DNA of 64,000 bases, from assembly GCF_014647755.1 (NCBI RefSeq), contig NZ_BMPU01000003.1:1-64000 (forward strand). Reading direction: 5' to 3'. The position numbers were made by a program, and so were the translations under genes. Each line of letters begins with the position of its first letter. Position 1 is the first letter of the stretch. Shown here one piece after another: positions 35,287 through 43,911 of the stretch. The notes under the pieces are model-generated. The model ran no database searches. It was not told the DNA's origin and was given only the letters and a program-made list of their open reading frames with translations. The stretch is from Porphyromonas pasteri (GTDB lineage: Bacteria; Bacteroidota; Bacteroidia; Bacteroidales; Porphyromonadaceae).

Positions 35287-35467
35287 ATCGTCACCCTCCC
35301 ATTTCAGTCGCGACGCACTTCGTAGAGGGGCTTCTACATCCTGAGTACTCCTGCACCGACAGACCACCACACCTGTTTCATGCACGTTATTTGAAAATAA
35401 TCGTCGATCACTGGTATTATTCGCTCGTGCTTAGGGGGCTATTTCTCCGAAGTCATACAGCTATACC

Positions 35468-35640
35468 TTCGTCTACGTACGTGGACATAAGGACTACGCA
35501 CGTAAAACCTAAAGTCTACGCACGTAGATTTTAGGACTACGTGCGTGGTCGGAAGTTTTGCTCTACGGGATGATGGCTTTTAGTCGCGGAGGAACGAATT
35601 TTTCTTCCGCGAAGCGTAAGTTTTCCGTGTATTGATTTAG
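35468..35640 (+). repeat. Diverged, partial relative of the dispersed element
   Basis: Four TACGTACGTGG/TACGCACGTAG palindromes begin at 35473, 35494, 35516 and 35537 (steps 21, 22, 21), the same spacing as inside copies A, B and C. They are followed by a TTTTTCTTCCGCG stretch like that element's T run. The rest cannot be aligned by eye. Positions 35287-35467 and 35641-35721 show nothing else. Confidence 0.55.
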
Positions 35641-35721
35641 ACCTCAAAGCACTACAAAGATCGAGCTCTCGGGAGGGAAATTTTTCTCCTCTCGGGGCAC
35701 AGAATTCTGAGCTATTTGCGG

Positions 35722-35729
35722 TAACTTTG
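35722..35729 (+). promoter_or_regulatory. -7 box for dnaE
   Basis: TAACTTTG, 51 bases before the chosen dnaE start; no canonical -33 box. Confidence 0.45.
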
Positions 35730-35780
35730 CACCACACTGCAGAGGAAGCCGCCCTCGCAATCCATTCATTTTCAGTCATT

Positions 35781-38700
35781 ATGCAGCCTTTCGTACACCT
35801 CCACGTACACTCACAGTTCTCCCTCCTTGACGGCCAGGCCTCGATCAAAGGCCTTGTCGACAAAGCTATGGCCGACGGTATGCCAGGCATCGCCCTCACG
35901 GACCACGGTGCTATGTTCGGCATCAAGGAGTTCTTTGACTACGTCAATAAGAAGAACGGCCCCCTGCTTCGCGAGCGCAAGGATCTTAAGAAGCAGATCA
36001 AGGCCCTTGAGGAGCAGGAGGAGCGTAGTGCTGAGGACGAAGCTAAGCTGAGCGAGCTGCGAGAACAGCTGCAGGCGGCCGAAGCTAAGCCTCTCTTCAA
36101 GCCCATCCTCGGCTGCGAAGTCTATTGCGCTCGTCGCTCGCGCTTCAAGAAGGATGCTAACGTCCCCAACCCCTATCGTCCCAATCAATCCGTGGACAAT
36201 AGTGGCTGGCACTTAGTCCTCTTAGCGAAGGACCTCACGGGCTACAAGAACCTCATCAAGATGGTCTCACGCTCGTGGATCGACGGCTATTACTACCGCC
36301 CACGTATCGACAAGGAGCTGCTGGAGGCACACCACGAAGGCATCATCGCCTCCTCGGCCTGCCTCGGTGGGGAGATCCCCCAGCACATCATGTACGGCAA
36401 TATTGACGAGGCGGAGAAGAGCATCGAGTGGTTCAAGGGGCTCTTCGGTGATGACTTCTACCTCGAGCTACAGCGTCACAAGACCGACAACCCGCTCGGT
36501 AACCAAGAGACCTACGAAAAGCAGCAGCAGGTCAATGCTGTCCTCCTCGAGCTGGGGAAGAAGCATGGTGTGAAGGTCATCGCTACCAACGACGTTCACT
36601 TCCTCAACGAAGAGGATGCCGAGGCGCACGACCGCCTCATCTGTCTCAGCACGGGTAAGGACCTCAACGACCCCCGACGCATGCGCTACAGCAAGCAGGA
36701 GTGGCTGAAGACGACGGCAGAGATGAACGAGCTCTTCGCCGACCTACCCGAGGTGCTCGCCACGACGCAGGAGATCTGCGACAAGGTCGAGCTCTATAGC
36801 ATCGAGAACGATCCTCTCATGCCAGACTTCCCCATCCCCGAGCAGTTCGCCAATGCCGACGAATACCTCCGTCATCTGACCTATGAGGGTGCCCGCCGCA
36901 AGTACGGCGAAGAGGGCATCACCGACGAGGTACGTGAGCGTATCGACTTCGAGCTGGGCGTCATCTCTGGCATGGGCTTCCCTGGCTACTTCCTCATCGT
37001 GCAGGACTTCATCGCTGCCGCCCGTGATATGGGCGTCTTCGTAGGCCCTGGGCGTGGATCGGCTGCAGGGTCAGCCGTAGCCTACTGCCTCGGTATCACG
37101 GATATCGACCCCATCCGCTATGACCTCCTCTTCGAGCGCTTCCTCAATCCCGACCGTATCTCCATGCCTGATATCGACGTGGACTTCGACGATGACGGGC
37201 GTGCGGATGTGCTCCACTGGGTCACGGAGAAGTACGGCTACGAGCGTGTAGCCCATATCGTCACCTATGGCACGATGGCCGCCAAGAGTGCCATCAAGGA
37301 CGTCGCACGCGTGCAGCGCCTCCCTCTCTCGGAGAGTGACCGCCTCACGAAGCTCATCCCTGACAAGATCCCCGATGTCAAGAACATCTCTATCAAGGCA
37401 GCCATTGAGCACGTCCCCGAGTTGAAGCAGGCTTCTCTTAGCCCCGATCCCCTACTTCACGATACGCTGAAGTACGCTCAGATGCTCGAGGGCAACATCC
37501 GCAGTACGGGCGTGCATGCCTGCGGTATCATCATCGGGAAGATGGATATCAGCGACGTAGTCCCCTTGAGCACCGCCGAGGACAAGGCCACGGGCGAGAG
37601 CATGCTCGTGACGCAGTACGAAGGCTCGGTCATCGAGTCTACGGGCCTGATCAAGATGGACTTCCTCGGGCTCAAGACCCTCTCGGTCATCAAGGAAGCC
37701 CTGCTGAACATCAAGAAGAGCCGCGGTATCGAGATCGACATCGACAAGATCCCCATTGATGATGCCAAGACCTACGAGCTCTACACCGAGGGGAAGACCG
37801 TCGGGACCTTCCAGTTCGAATCCGCTGGGATGCAGAAGTACCTGCGCGAGCTGAAGCCCTCGACCTTCGAGGACCTCATCGCGATGAACGCCCTCTATCG
37901 CCCAGGGCCTATGGACTACATCCCCGACTTCATCGACCGCAAGCACGGCCGTAAGCCCATCACTTACGACTTGCCATGTATGGAGCGCTACCTCAAGGAC
38001 ACCTATGGTATCACCGTCTATCAGGAGCAGGTAATGCTACTCTCCCGTGAGATCGCCGACTTCACGCGTGGGGAGTCCGACGGGTTGCGTAAGGCGATGG
38101 GTAAGAAGCTTGCCGACAAGATGGCCGAGCTGAAGGTGAAGTTCCTCGCTGGTGGCACGAAGAAGGGCTACAAGGAGGACACGCTAGAGAAGATCTGGGC
38201 CGACTGGGCGAAGTTCGCCAGCTACGCCTTCAACAAGAGCCATGCTACCTGCTACAGCTGGGTCGCCTATCAGACAGCGTACCTCAAGGCGAACTACCCC
38301 GCGGAGTACATGGCTGGTGCGCTGAGCCGCAACCTCAACAACATCTCCGAAATCATCAAGCTCATGGACGAGTGCCGTACTATGGGCATCCGCGTACTCA
38401 CGCCAGATATCAATGAGTCCGACTTCAAGTTCTCCGTGAACCAAGACGGCAACATCCGCTTCGGGCTTAACGCCATCAAGGGCGTAGGTAGCTCAGCGGT
38501 CGAGATGATCATCCGTGAGCGCGAGGAGAATGGGCCCTTCGAGAATGTCTATGACTTCTTCGAGCGCGTGCCCATGAGCATCGTCAATAAGAAGACGCTT
38601 GAGAGCCTCATCTTCTCCGGTGCCTTCGATAGCTTCGGCCTGCAGCGTGAGATCTATAGCGCACCGATGGAGACGGGGAATGATGACTCCTTCCTCTCCG

Positions 38701-39470
38701 CCCTCGTGCGCTTCGGTCAGGTCAGCCAGGCAGAGCAGAGCCTCAATGAGTCTTCCCTCTTCGGAGGCGATGACGATGCCCTACAGATCCCACGCCCCAC
38801 ACCTCCGACGCACTTCGTCGAGCTCTCGGATATGGAGCGTCTCAATAAGGAGCGTGAGCTCGTCGGGCTCTACCTCTCAGGCAATCCGCTTGACCCCTAC
38901 CGCGTACTCCTCGAGTGCTACTGCCCCGTCAATGCACAGATGATGAATGACCCAGAGGCTCTCGGCGAAGGCCGTCAAGTCTCCTTCGGCGGTATGGTGT
39001 CGAACGTCTTTATCGGAACGACCAAGCGTGGCGACCCCTATGCTCGCATCACGATCGAGGATACACAAGGCTCGTGTACGATTCCGCTGTTTAGTGGGAA
39101 CTATGTGAGCTACTCGCAGTACTGCCAGAAGGGGCTCTTCGTCTTCGTCGAAGGGGTCATCCAGAAGCGCCGCTACGGCGAAGAGCTGGAGCTGAATATC
39201 CAGCGCGTGAGCCTGCTGAGTGATGTCATCGACCGAATCATCTCCAGCATCCACCTGAATATCGATGTACGCATCGTCAATCAGAGCATCATCAGCGAGC
39301 TCGGAGAGATCATATCGAACAATAGCGGCTCTGCTATGTTATCAATAAGACTCTCGGATGGTACGGGGCGCAATGATGTCGAGCTCACCTATGACCAAGG
39401 TATGATAGCTCCGACACCTATCCTCCTCGACTTCTGCCGTCAGTACGGCATCGAGATGACAGCTAAGTAG
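35781..39470 (+). CDS. dnaE: DNA polymerase III alpha subunit
   Basis: The 1229-aa replicative polymerase catalytic subunit. The start at 35781 puts the PHP domain right at the N-terminus (FVHLHVHSQFSLLDG, then ALTDHGAMFG); an earlier in-frame Met at 35727 adds 18 non-conserved residues. The polymerase core shows GPGRGSAAGS near residue 420, the catalytic PDIDVDFDDDGR near 465, and FNKSHATCYSWVAYQTAYLKA near 815. A C-terminal OB-fold (about 1070-1150) and tail follow. The family length is normal. An insertion rich in Glu/Lys after residue 55 lies inside the PHP domain, as seen in many Bacteroidetes DnaE proteins. Thioredoxin follows 42 bases later. Confidence 0.96.
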   Translation: MQPFVHLHVHSQFSLLDGQASIKGLVDKAMADGMPGIALTDHGAMFGIKEFFDYVNKKNGPLLRERKDLKKQIKALEEQEERSAEDEAKLSELREQLQAAEAKPLFKPILGCEVYCARRSRFKKDANVPNPYRPNQSVDNSGWHLVLLAKDLTGYKNLIKMVSRSWIDGYYYRPRIDKELLEAHHEGIIASSACLGGEIPQHIMYGNIDEAEKSIEWFKGLFGDDFYLELQRHKTDNPLGNQETYEKQQQVNAVLLELGKKHGVKVIATNDVHFLNEEDAEAHDRLICLSTGKDLNDPRRMRYSKQEWLKTTAEMNELFADLPEVLATTQEICDKVELYSIENDPLMPDFPIPEQFANADEYLRHLTYEGARRKYGEEGITDEVRERIDFELGVISGMGFPGYFLIVQDFIAAARDMGVFVGPGRGSAAGSAVAYCLGITDIDPIRYDLLFERFLNPDRISMPDIDVDFDDDGRADVLHWVTEKYGYERVAHIVTYGTMAAKSAIKDVARVQRLPLSESDRLTKLIPDKIPDVKNISIKAAIEHVPELKQASLSPDPLLHDTLKYAQMLEGNIRSTGVHACGIIIGKMDISDVVPLSTAEDKATGESMLVTQYEGSVIESTGLIKMDFLGLKTLSVIKEALLNIKKSRGIEIDIDKIPIDDAKTYELYTEGKTVGTFQFESAGMQKYLRELKPSTFEDLIAMNALYRPGPMDYIPDFIDRKHGRKPITYDLPCMERYLKDTYGITVYQEQVMLLSREIADFTRGESDGLRKAMGKKLADKMAELKVKFLAGGTKKGYKEDTLEKIWADWAKFASYAFNKSHATCYSWVAYQTAYLKANYPAEYMAGALSRNLNNISEIIKLMDECRTMGIRVLTPDINESDFKFSVNQDGNIRFGLNAIKGVGSSAVEMIIREREENGPFENVYDFFERVPMSIVNKKTLESLIFSGAFDSFGLQREIYSAPMETGNDDSFLSALVRFGQVSQAEQSLNESSLFGGDDDALQIPRPTPPTHFVELSDMERLNKERELVGLYLSGNPLDPYRVLLECYCPVNAQMMNDPEALGEGRQVSFGGMVSNVFIGTTKRGDPYARITIEDTQGSCTIPLFSGNYVSYSQYCQKGLFVFVEGVIQKRRYGEELELNIQRVSLLSDVIDRIISSIHLNIDVRIVNQSIISELGEIISNNSGSAMLSIRLSDGTGRNDVELTYDQGMIAPTPILLDFCRQYGIEMTAK

Positions 39471-39512
39471 TAAGTAATAATATTAGTCTCACCTATAAGA
39501 AAGGAAACAATT

Positions 39513-39827
39513 ATGGCATTAGAAATCAACAGCCAGAACTTCGACACGCTCATCGCCGGCGACCAGCCCGTAGTCCTCGACTTCAGTGCTACTTGGTGCG
39601 GCCCCTGCCAGATGGTGGCTCCCATCATCGAAGAGCTCGCAAAGGAATACGAAGGTAAGGTCGTCATCGGTAAGTGCGACGTCGACCAGGATCCCGAGCT
39701 TCCCAACCGCTTCGGTGTACGCAACATCCCTACGATCATCTTCGTCAAGGGCGGTGAAGTCGTAGAGAAGAAGGTCGGCGCTCAGAGCAAGGACGCTCTG
39801 AAGAAGTCTATCGAAGGGCTGCTCTAA
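39513..39827 (+). CDS. trxA: Thioredoxin
   Basis: A 104-aa cytoplasmic thioredoxin that keeps protein disulfides reduced. The active site WCGPC spans residues 28-32, and the cis-proline is in NIPTIIF. The size is classical, with no signal peptide. It lies 42 bases after dnaE and may be read from the dnaE promoter or its own; the 5' gap is A/T-rich. A terminator follows at 39855-39900. Confidence 0.97.
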   Translation: MALEINSQNFDTLIAGDQPVVLDFSATWCGPCQMVAPIIEELAKEYEGKVVIGKCDVDQDPELPNRFGVRNIPTIIFVKGGEVVEKKVGAQSKDALKKSIEGLL

Positions 39828-39854
39828 GCTCCATATCCGATAGCCGGAAATAGC

Positions 39855-39900
39855 ATAAGGGCTGTATCACCTGCTGGGTGGTACAGCCCTTATCTCTTTT
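39855..39900. terminator. Terminator after trxA
   Basis: ATAAGGGCTGTA (39855-39866) pairs with TACAGCCCTTAT (39882-39893), with an inner ACC/GGT stem, followed by CTCTTTT. It lies between convergent genes and may act from both sides. Confidence 0.88.
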
Positions 39901-39909
39901 ATAGCCGAA

Positions 39910-40953
39910 TTATACCGCCTCGAAGAAGAGGCGTAGCGAGTAGCTCAGCTCCTCGCCAAGGGACTTCCCAAGCTGAGCAAATAGCTCTGCCGTCGTGCGG
40001 CACTTAGGATAGGCATCCGAAGTAGGGTAAGCCGTGCGACGCACTACCCCACCCTCGACTGTATATAGCCCATCGAGCGCAGGGAACAGCTCGTCACTAT
40101 AAGCCCAAGCACCTCTAAGGTCGGGATGAAGCGTAGCGAGATGCTGTAGGAAGCGTAGAGGATCGAGGAGGCGAATCATTCCCCGTCGCTCCTCCCCTAC
40201 CCCTCGTCCTCCCTCGGGACGAAGATAATAGCTCACCTTCTTCGCCGAATCGGATAGCTCTTGAAGCAAGACTTCTCGCACTGCTGAGCTTCCGTAGATA
40301 GCTTGTACAACGACTTCGTCCTCCCGCTCTACGTAGAAGAGCGCGCCATTGATCTTGCCCTCTGCCGTGCGATGCTCACGAAGCACATAGCCCTCAGTTG
40401 TCGGGTAGTCTTCGGTCACTACACGCCAAAGTGCAGGAGTATGCAGGAGCTGTGACGCCTTGCTTGCACACTCCACGGTAGTGAGGTATTGGACGAGCGT
40501 CGCCCCTTCACATTCGGGGTCAGACTCAGAGAGCACGGCGTCAAGGGAGGTTGTCGTCACGGCGACAGGAATGGGAGCATAGCCCACAGCCTTCGTATAG
40601 TAATCGAAGAGCCAATCTTCGGCAGGCAAGAGAAGTGAAGCGACATCGCCACGCTCTTGCGATAGGCTGAGGGCAGTCTTCAGCTCTTCCTTCATCAAGC
40701 CACGTCCAGCGTAGTCGGGATGCGTACATACTGCCACGACATAGCTCACGGGCAAGCGTTCGCCACCCGAAGAAAGTTCCACGGGGAGATACTGCAGGTG
40801 CGTCGTCGCTACTCCTTCGGTATAGCCGATGAGCGTGCTATCGTCGCGGTAGACCTCACTAAAGTACGATGAGAGGAAGGCATCCGTATCCCCGAAGCAG
40901 AGCTGCCAAAGGCGATAGGCATCCCGTGCCTTAGGGCTCAGTGGGGCATTCAT
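39910..40953 (-). CDS. GNAT acetyltransferase, Eis-like
   Basis: A 347-aa protein with an N-terminal GNAT fold. The acetyl-CoA loop is in CTHPDYAGRGLMKEEL (about residues 90-106), in the usual V-x-P-x-x-[RK]-G-x-[GA] arrangement. After it comes a longer C-terminal half of the Eis/sterol-carrier-like type (LDPLRFLQHLATLHPDL). Eis-type enzymes acetylate amines, but no substrate can be given. Its start overlaps the end of the upstream DUF2156 gene by 23 bases in another frame, which indicates translational coupling. Confidence 0.8.
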   Translation of the reverse strand: MNAPLSPKARDAYRLWQLCFGDTDAFLSSYFSEVYRDDSTLIGYTEGVATTHLQYLPVELSSGGERLPVSYVVAVCTHPDYAGRGLMKEELKTALSLSQERGDVASLLLPAEDWLFDYYTKAVGYAPIPVAVTTTSLDAVLSESDPECEGATLVQYLTTVECASKASQLLHTPALWRVVTEDYPTTEGYVLREHRTAEGKINGALFYVEREDEVVVQAIYGSSAVREVLLQELSDSAKKVSYYLRPEGGRGVGEERRGMIRLLDPLRFLQHLATLHPDLRGAWAYSDELFPALDGLYTVEGGVVRRTAYPTSDAYPKCRTTAELFAQLGKSLGEELSYSLRLFFEAV

Positions 40954-41857
40954 GGCGCAGGACTGCAGCGATCTTCTGCAGGATGATATCAGGCTTGTAG
41001 GAGAGCTTGGCCTTGCGGAGCCCCTCGATACCTAAGTCCTCCTCGCGATTCACATAGGTGTAGCGCTCGGGGATGGTCTCGGCGAAGAGCTTATTGATCA
41101 CAGTGAAGGCGCCATCATAGTCACGGTTGGCCTTCTCGATGTGCACACCGAAGGTCGTCTCATTGATGGGCGAACCGATAGTGAAGGCGACGATCTGCCC
41201 GCCGACACGCAGGATGCCACCCGAGAGCTGCAGTTCGTCGAAGGAAGAGAGGAGACGCAGGATGACCTCCTGCTCCTTGTCCTCGCCTTGGTCTTCGCTG
41301 CCGTGCTGCTGTAGCCAGGCTTTCTCGACCTCAAGGCACTCCAGCGCGTTGGCTCCTGTGATGGGTTCGTAGCTGAAATCAGGGTAGAGCTTCTCGAACT
41401 TATTGACGTGATTGCGCTTCGACTGCAGCGCCTTCCCCGAGAGACTGACCAGACGCTCTCGGAGATAAATGTAGTCCGCCGCTCCTTCGTCTTCGAGGAA
41501 GGTGAAGGCGCCAGGGCAAAGCTCCTCGAGATGCTCCCGACAATGCGGCGTGATCCCCATCATGACGAGCGGATAACCACCTGCATCGGCCTCGTGACGT
41601 AGCCGATCCAGCGCATCCGAGCCACAGCCCCCACCCCGACGAATAGGGATAAGGTACGCTGGATGTGGACGTGCGGACGAGGTGAAGCGAATGAAGAGCG
41701 TATCGTCAGCTATGGCGTAGCTCGTCTCATACTTCACAGCCCAGCCAAAGAGGTTAGCGAACGCCAGATCGCAGATACGGGACTGGTTGGTGAGCGTATA
41801 AGCCGTTATCTCCTCTCTCGAGGCCGCTGTGATGGGGGTAAAGTGCAATAAATCCAT
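40931..41857 (-). CDS. DUF2156 protein (phosphatidylglycerol lysyltransferase C-terminal-like)
   Basis: A 308-aa cytoplasmic protein related to the GNAT-like C-terminal domain of MprF/LPG synthases (DUF2156), without the membrane part. Typical segments are ICDLAFANLFGWAVKY, LSGKALQSKRNHVNKFEKLYPDFSYEPI and YVNREEDLGIEGLRKAKLSYKP. The stand-alone form may transfer aminoacyl or acyl groups, but its substrate is unknown. The start at 41857 (MDLLHFTPI) is chosen over Mets two and eight codons upstream. It overlaps the Eis-like gene by 23 bases, and a 22-bp palindrome array lies about 70 bases upstream. Confidence 0.85.
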   Translation of the reverse strand: MDLLHFTPITAASREEITAYTLTNQSRICDLAFANLFGWAVKYETSYAIADDTLFIRFTSSARPHPAYLIPIRRGGGCGSDALDRLRHEADAGGYPLVMMGITPHCREHLEELCPGAFTFLEDEGAADYIYLRERLVSLSGKALQSKRNHVNKFEKLYPDFSYEPITGANALECLEVEKAWLQQHGSEDQGEDKEQEVILRLLSSFDELQLSGGILRVGGQIVAFTIGSPINETTFGVHIEKANRDYDGAFTVINKLFAETIPERYTYVNREEDLGIEGLRKAKLSYKPDIILQKIAAVLRHECPTEP

Positions 41858-41926
41858 ATACATCGAATAGCTTGGGACCACCGATTAGCATGCCCTCGGG
41901 CGCGCTTCCAGACGATGATCCCAATT

Positions 41927-42094
41927 GTTATATTACTTTCAGCCGAATGTTATATTACTTTCACTCAAAAGTAATATTACTTTTCGGCAAAAGTTATATT
42001 ACTTTTCCTCGGAAGTTATATAACTTCTGACCCGAGGTTATATTACTTTCGGCAGAAGGGTATATACCTTTCTCTCTGTACTTATATAGGTGAG
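41927..42094 (+). repeat. 22-bp array, GTTATATTACTTT type, 8 units
   Basis: Units at 41927, 41949, 41971, 41993, 42015, 42037, 42059 and 42081, an exact 22-base period over eight units. The core is GTTATATTACTTTT or its palindromic variants (GTTATATAAC, GGTATATACC), drifting at the end towards CTTATATAGG, the core of the other arrays. It lies between the DUF2156 and ThrE genes, with no 320-bp element beside it. Confidence 0.93.
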
Positions 42095-42128
42095 CGAAGA
42101 AGGCCTTCGGAGAAGCCGTGCCTTCTCA

Positions 42129-42620
42129 CTACTTCGCCTCGCCTCGCGTCATGCGGAAGGAGGCCTGGTAGCACATGAATAGCGGGATGGCGACGCCCAC
42201 TCCGAGGGCAAACATCGTCAGCAGTGCCGTGATCGTATTCGAGATGATGCCCGGAAGATACTGCTCCTGCGCCACCTCCTGCGTCGACTCCATGAAGCGA
42301 ATCGTGCCCAAGATAGAGCGGTAGGCGAACTGACCTGGGATCATAGGCAGAAGAGCGGGGAAGGCAAAGACTTCGATCGGGTAGCGGGCATGATAGGCAA
42401 AGCCCACAGCGATGAAGCCAGCGAAGACCGCTGCGAAGAATGTGGCGATGGCGATATTCATGCCCGCATACGTCATCAGCGTGAAGCGCAGGGCATTCCC
42501 ACAGAAAGCGATGATCGGAACATATCGGAAGGCCGCCTTAGAAGGATTACCAACGGCGGCGAAGCCCAAGGCAGCGATAGCGGCAAAGAAGCCTTTCTCT
42601 AAGATAAGGAGGAAGTCCAT
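42129..42620 (-). CDS. Threonine/serine exporter, ThrE C-terminal-type subunit
   Basis: A 163-aa inner-membrane protein with about five hydrophobic helices (for example GFFAAIAALGFAAVG and IIAFCGNALRFTLM), the DUF3815/ThrE_2 type. It carries the FPALLPMIPGQFAYRS loop typical of this half. It pairs with the next upstream gene (42660-43487), which encodes the other half of ThrE; together they form a split amino-acid exporter. The gap between the two genes is 39 bases, and this one is translated second. Confidence 0.85.
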   Translation of the reverse strand: MDFLLILEKGFFAAIAALGFAAVGNPSKAAFRYVPIIAFCGNALRFTLMTYAGMNIAIATFFAAVFAGFIAVGFAYHARYPIEVFAFPALLPMIPGQFAYRSILGTIRFMESTQEVAQEQYLPGIISNTITALLTMFALGVGVAIPLFMCYQASFRMTRGEAK

Positions 42621-42659
42621 AGTAGCGTAGTCCTATACGATTGCGATGGTGATAAGAGG

Positions 42660-43487
42660 TTAGAGAAGCGAGAGACCAAGGGACATCAGCGTGACAGAGA
42701 GGCCTACGGTGATGCTCACGACGATCATCACCGCTGTCAGAAGACGCGAGATGCCGTTGAGGATATAGCCATCGAGGATATCCATCATACCATTGATGAA
42801 GGGGACGCCAGGGATAAGGTAAAGCACACTGGCGCTTAGGGCAATCTTAGGAAACTCTTCGTAGCCGAACTTCGCACCGAGACCGACGACGAAGGAAGCG
42901 ACGAAGGCCGAGAGGACTACCGTCAGATAGTGATAGACGTGACGGCGATTCAGCTCCTGACGCAGGAGGAAGCCGCAGAACGTACCAAGGAAGACGAAGA
43001 GCCCCGACATCAGATCGCCACCGAAGAGCAGGCAGAAGGCCATGTTCGCCTGGCTGATCAGATAGAGCACAAGCCAGCGATTCATCGGAGGTGTATTGAG
43101 GATCTTCTCGAAGCGCTCTTCGAGTTCGTCGAGACTTGGGTGATTATCGTAGGTGTACCAAGACAGACGGCTCAGCTCTGCATTGAAGAAGAAGTTCAGG
43201 GGGCCATGTCTATGCTGCAGCATCCCAGATACAGGATGCGCATCCAGCGGACGATAGGAGTGACGACCATCGCCTAAGACAGGGCTAAGTGTCATCGTCA
43301 TATTGCGCTGGAAGGTCATGATCGTCGGCTCGTAGCCATAGGCATGGGCGATACGCGTCGTATTGACTACGATACGATTGGTCTGCACGCCGACGCTTGT
43401 CTGCGTCGTGGCATAGCGCAATAAGAAGTCCAAGAGACGCTCCTTGTCAATATCCTCACGCAGAGGACAAGGTTTCGATTGGGCCAT
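42660..43487 (-). CDS. Threonine/serine exporter, ThrE N-terminal-type subunit
   Basis: A 275-aa protein of the ThrE/DUF1212 type. A soluble N-terminal part (about 1-125) with the LLRYATTQTSVGVQTNRI stretch is followed by about five membrane helices, including ALSASVLYLIPGVPFINGMMDILDGY, the family hallmark. In Corynebacterium ThrE both halves are one protein that exports threonine and serine; here they are separate genes in one operon. It is upstream of the C-terminal half at 42129-42620. Confidence 0.87.
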   Translation of the reverse strand: MAQSKPCPLREDIDKERLLDFLLRYATTQTSVGVQTNRIVVNTTRIAHAYGYEPTIMTFQRNMTMTLSPVLGDGRHSYRPLDAHPVSGMLQHRHGPLNFFFNAELSRLSWYTYDNHPSLDELEERFEKILNTPPMNRWLVLYLISQANMAFCLLFGGDLMSGLFVFLGTFCGFLLRQELNRRHVYHYLTVVLSAFVASFVVGLGAKFGYEEFPKIALSASVLYLIPGVPFINGMMDILDGYILNGISRLLTAVMIVVSITVGLSVTLMSLGLSLL

Positions 43488-43533
43488 AATTACCGTGAGA
43501 GGTGAAGAAAATAGTAAGTGTAGTATGAATAAG

Positions 43534-43565
43534 AAGAGCCTCCACTGGAATTCAGGGGAGGCTCT
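43534..43565 (-). terminator. Terminator after the initiator tRNA
   Basis: AGAGCCTCC pairs with GGAGGCTCT around a 13-14-base loop. On the minus strand, T-rich TTCTTATT follows, so it suits termination of the tRNA transcript. Confidence 0.75.
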
Positions 43566-43592
43566 GGTATCAGCTTTGACTGATCATCTTTG

Positions 43593-43664
<72 letters not shown>

Positions 43665-43680
43665 CTATCTTTTTGCACTG

Positions 43681-43711
43681 CAAAGGTACTACATTTTTCT
43701 TAATAACCAAA
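43681..43711 (-). promoter_or_regulatory. Promoter of the initiator tRNA gene
   Basis: Minus strand TTTG (43711-43708), a 19-base spacer, TACCTTTG (43688-43681); start about 10 bases before the tRNA. Confidence 0.8.
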
Positions 43712-43911
43712 ACAACGTAAAAATCCCGTTGCACGACAGCATCCTTTCATCCAGTTTTTATCTCCATCTTCCCCACGCTCCCCCTGCTTCAGAAACTACT
43801 TTGCAGTAGTGAAATAAGGATGACCAGTGAGCAATCCTAATGGCAAATCAATATCAACCTGCGAAGGGATACGATCACATCTCGGAGGGAGTAAAAAGAA
43901 CCGCTATCTCA

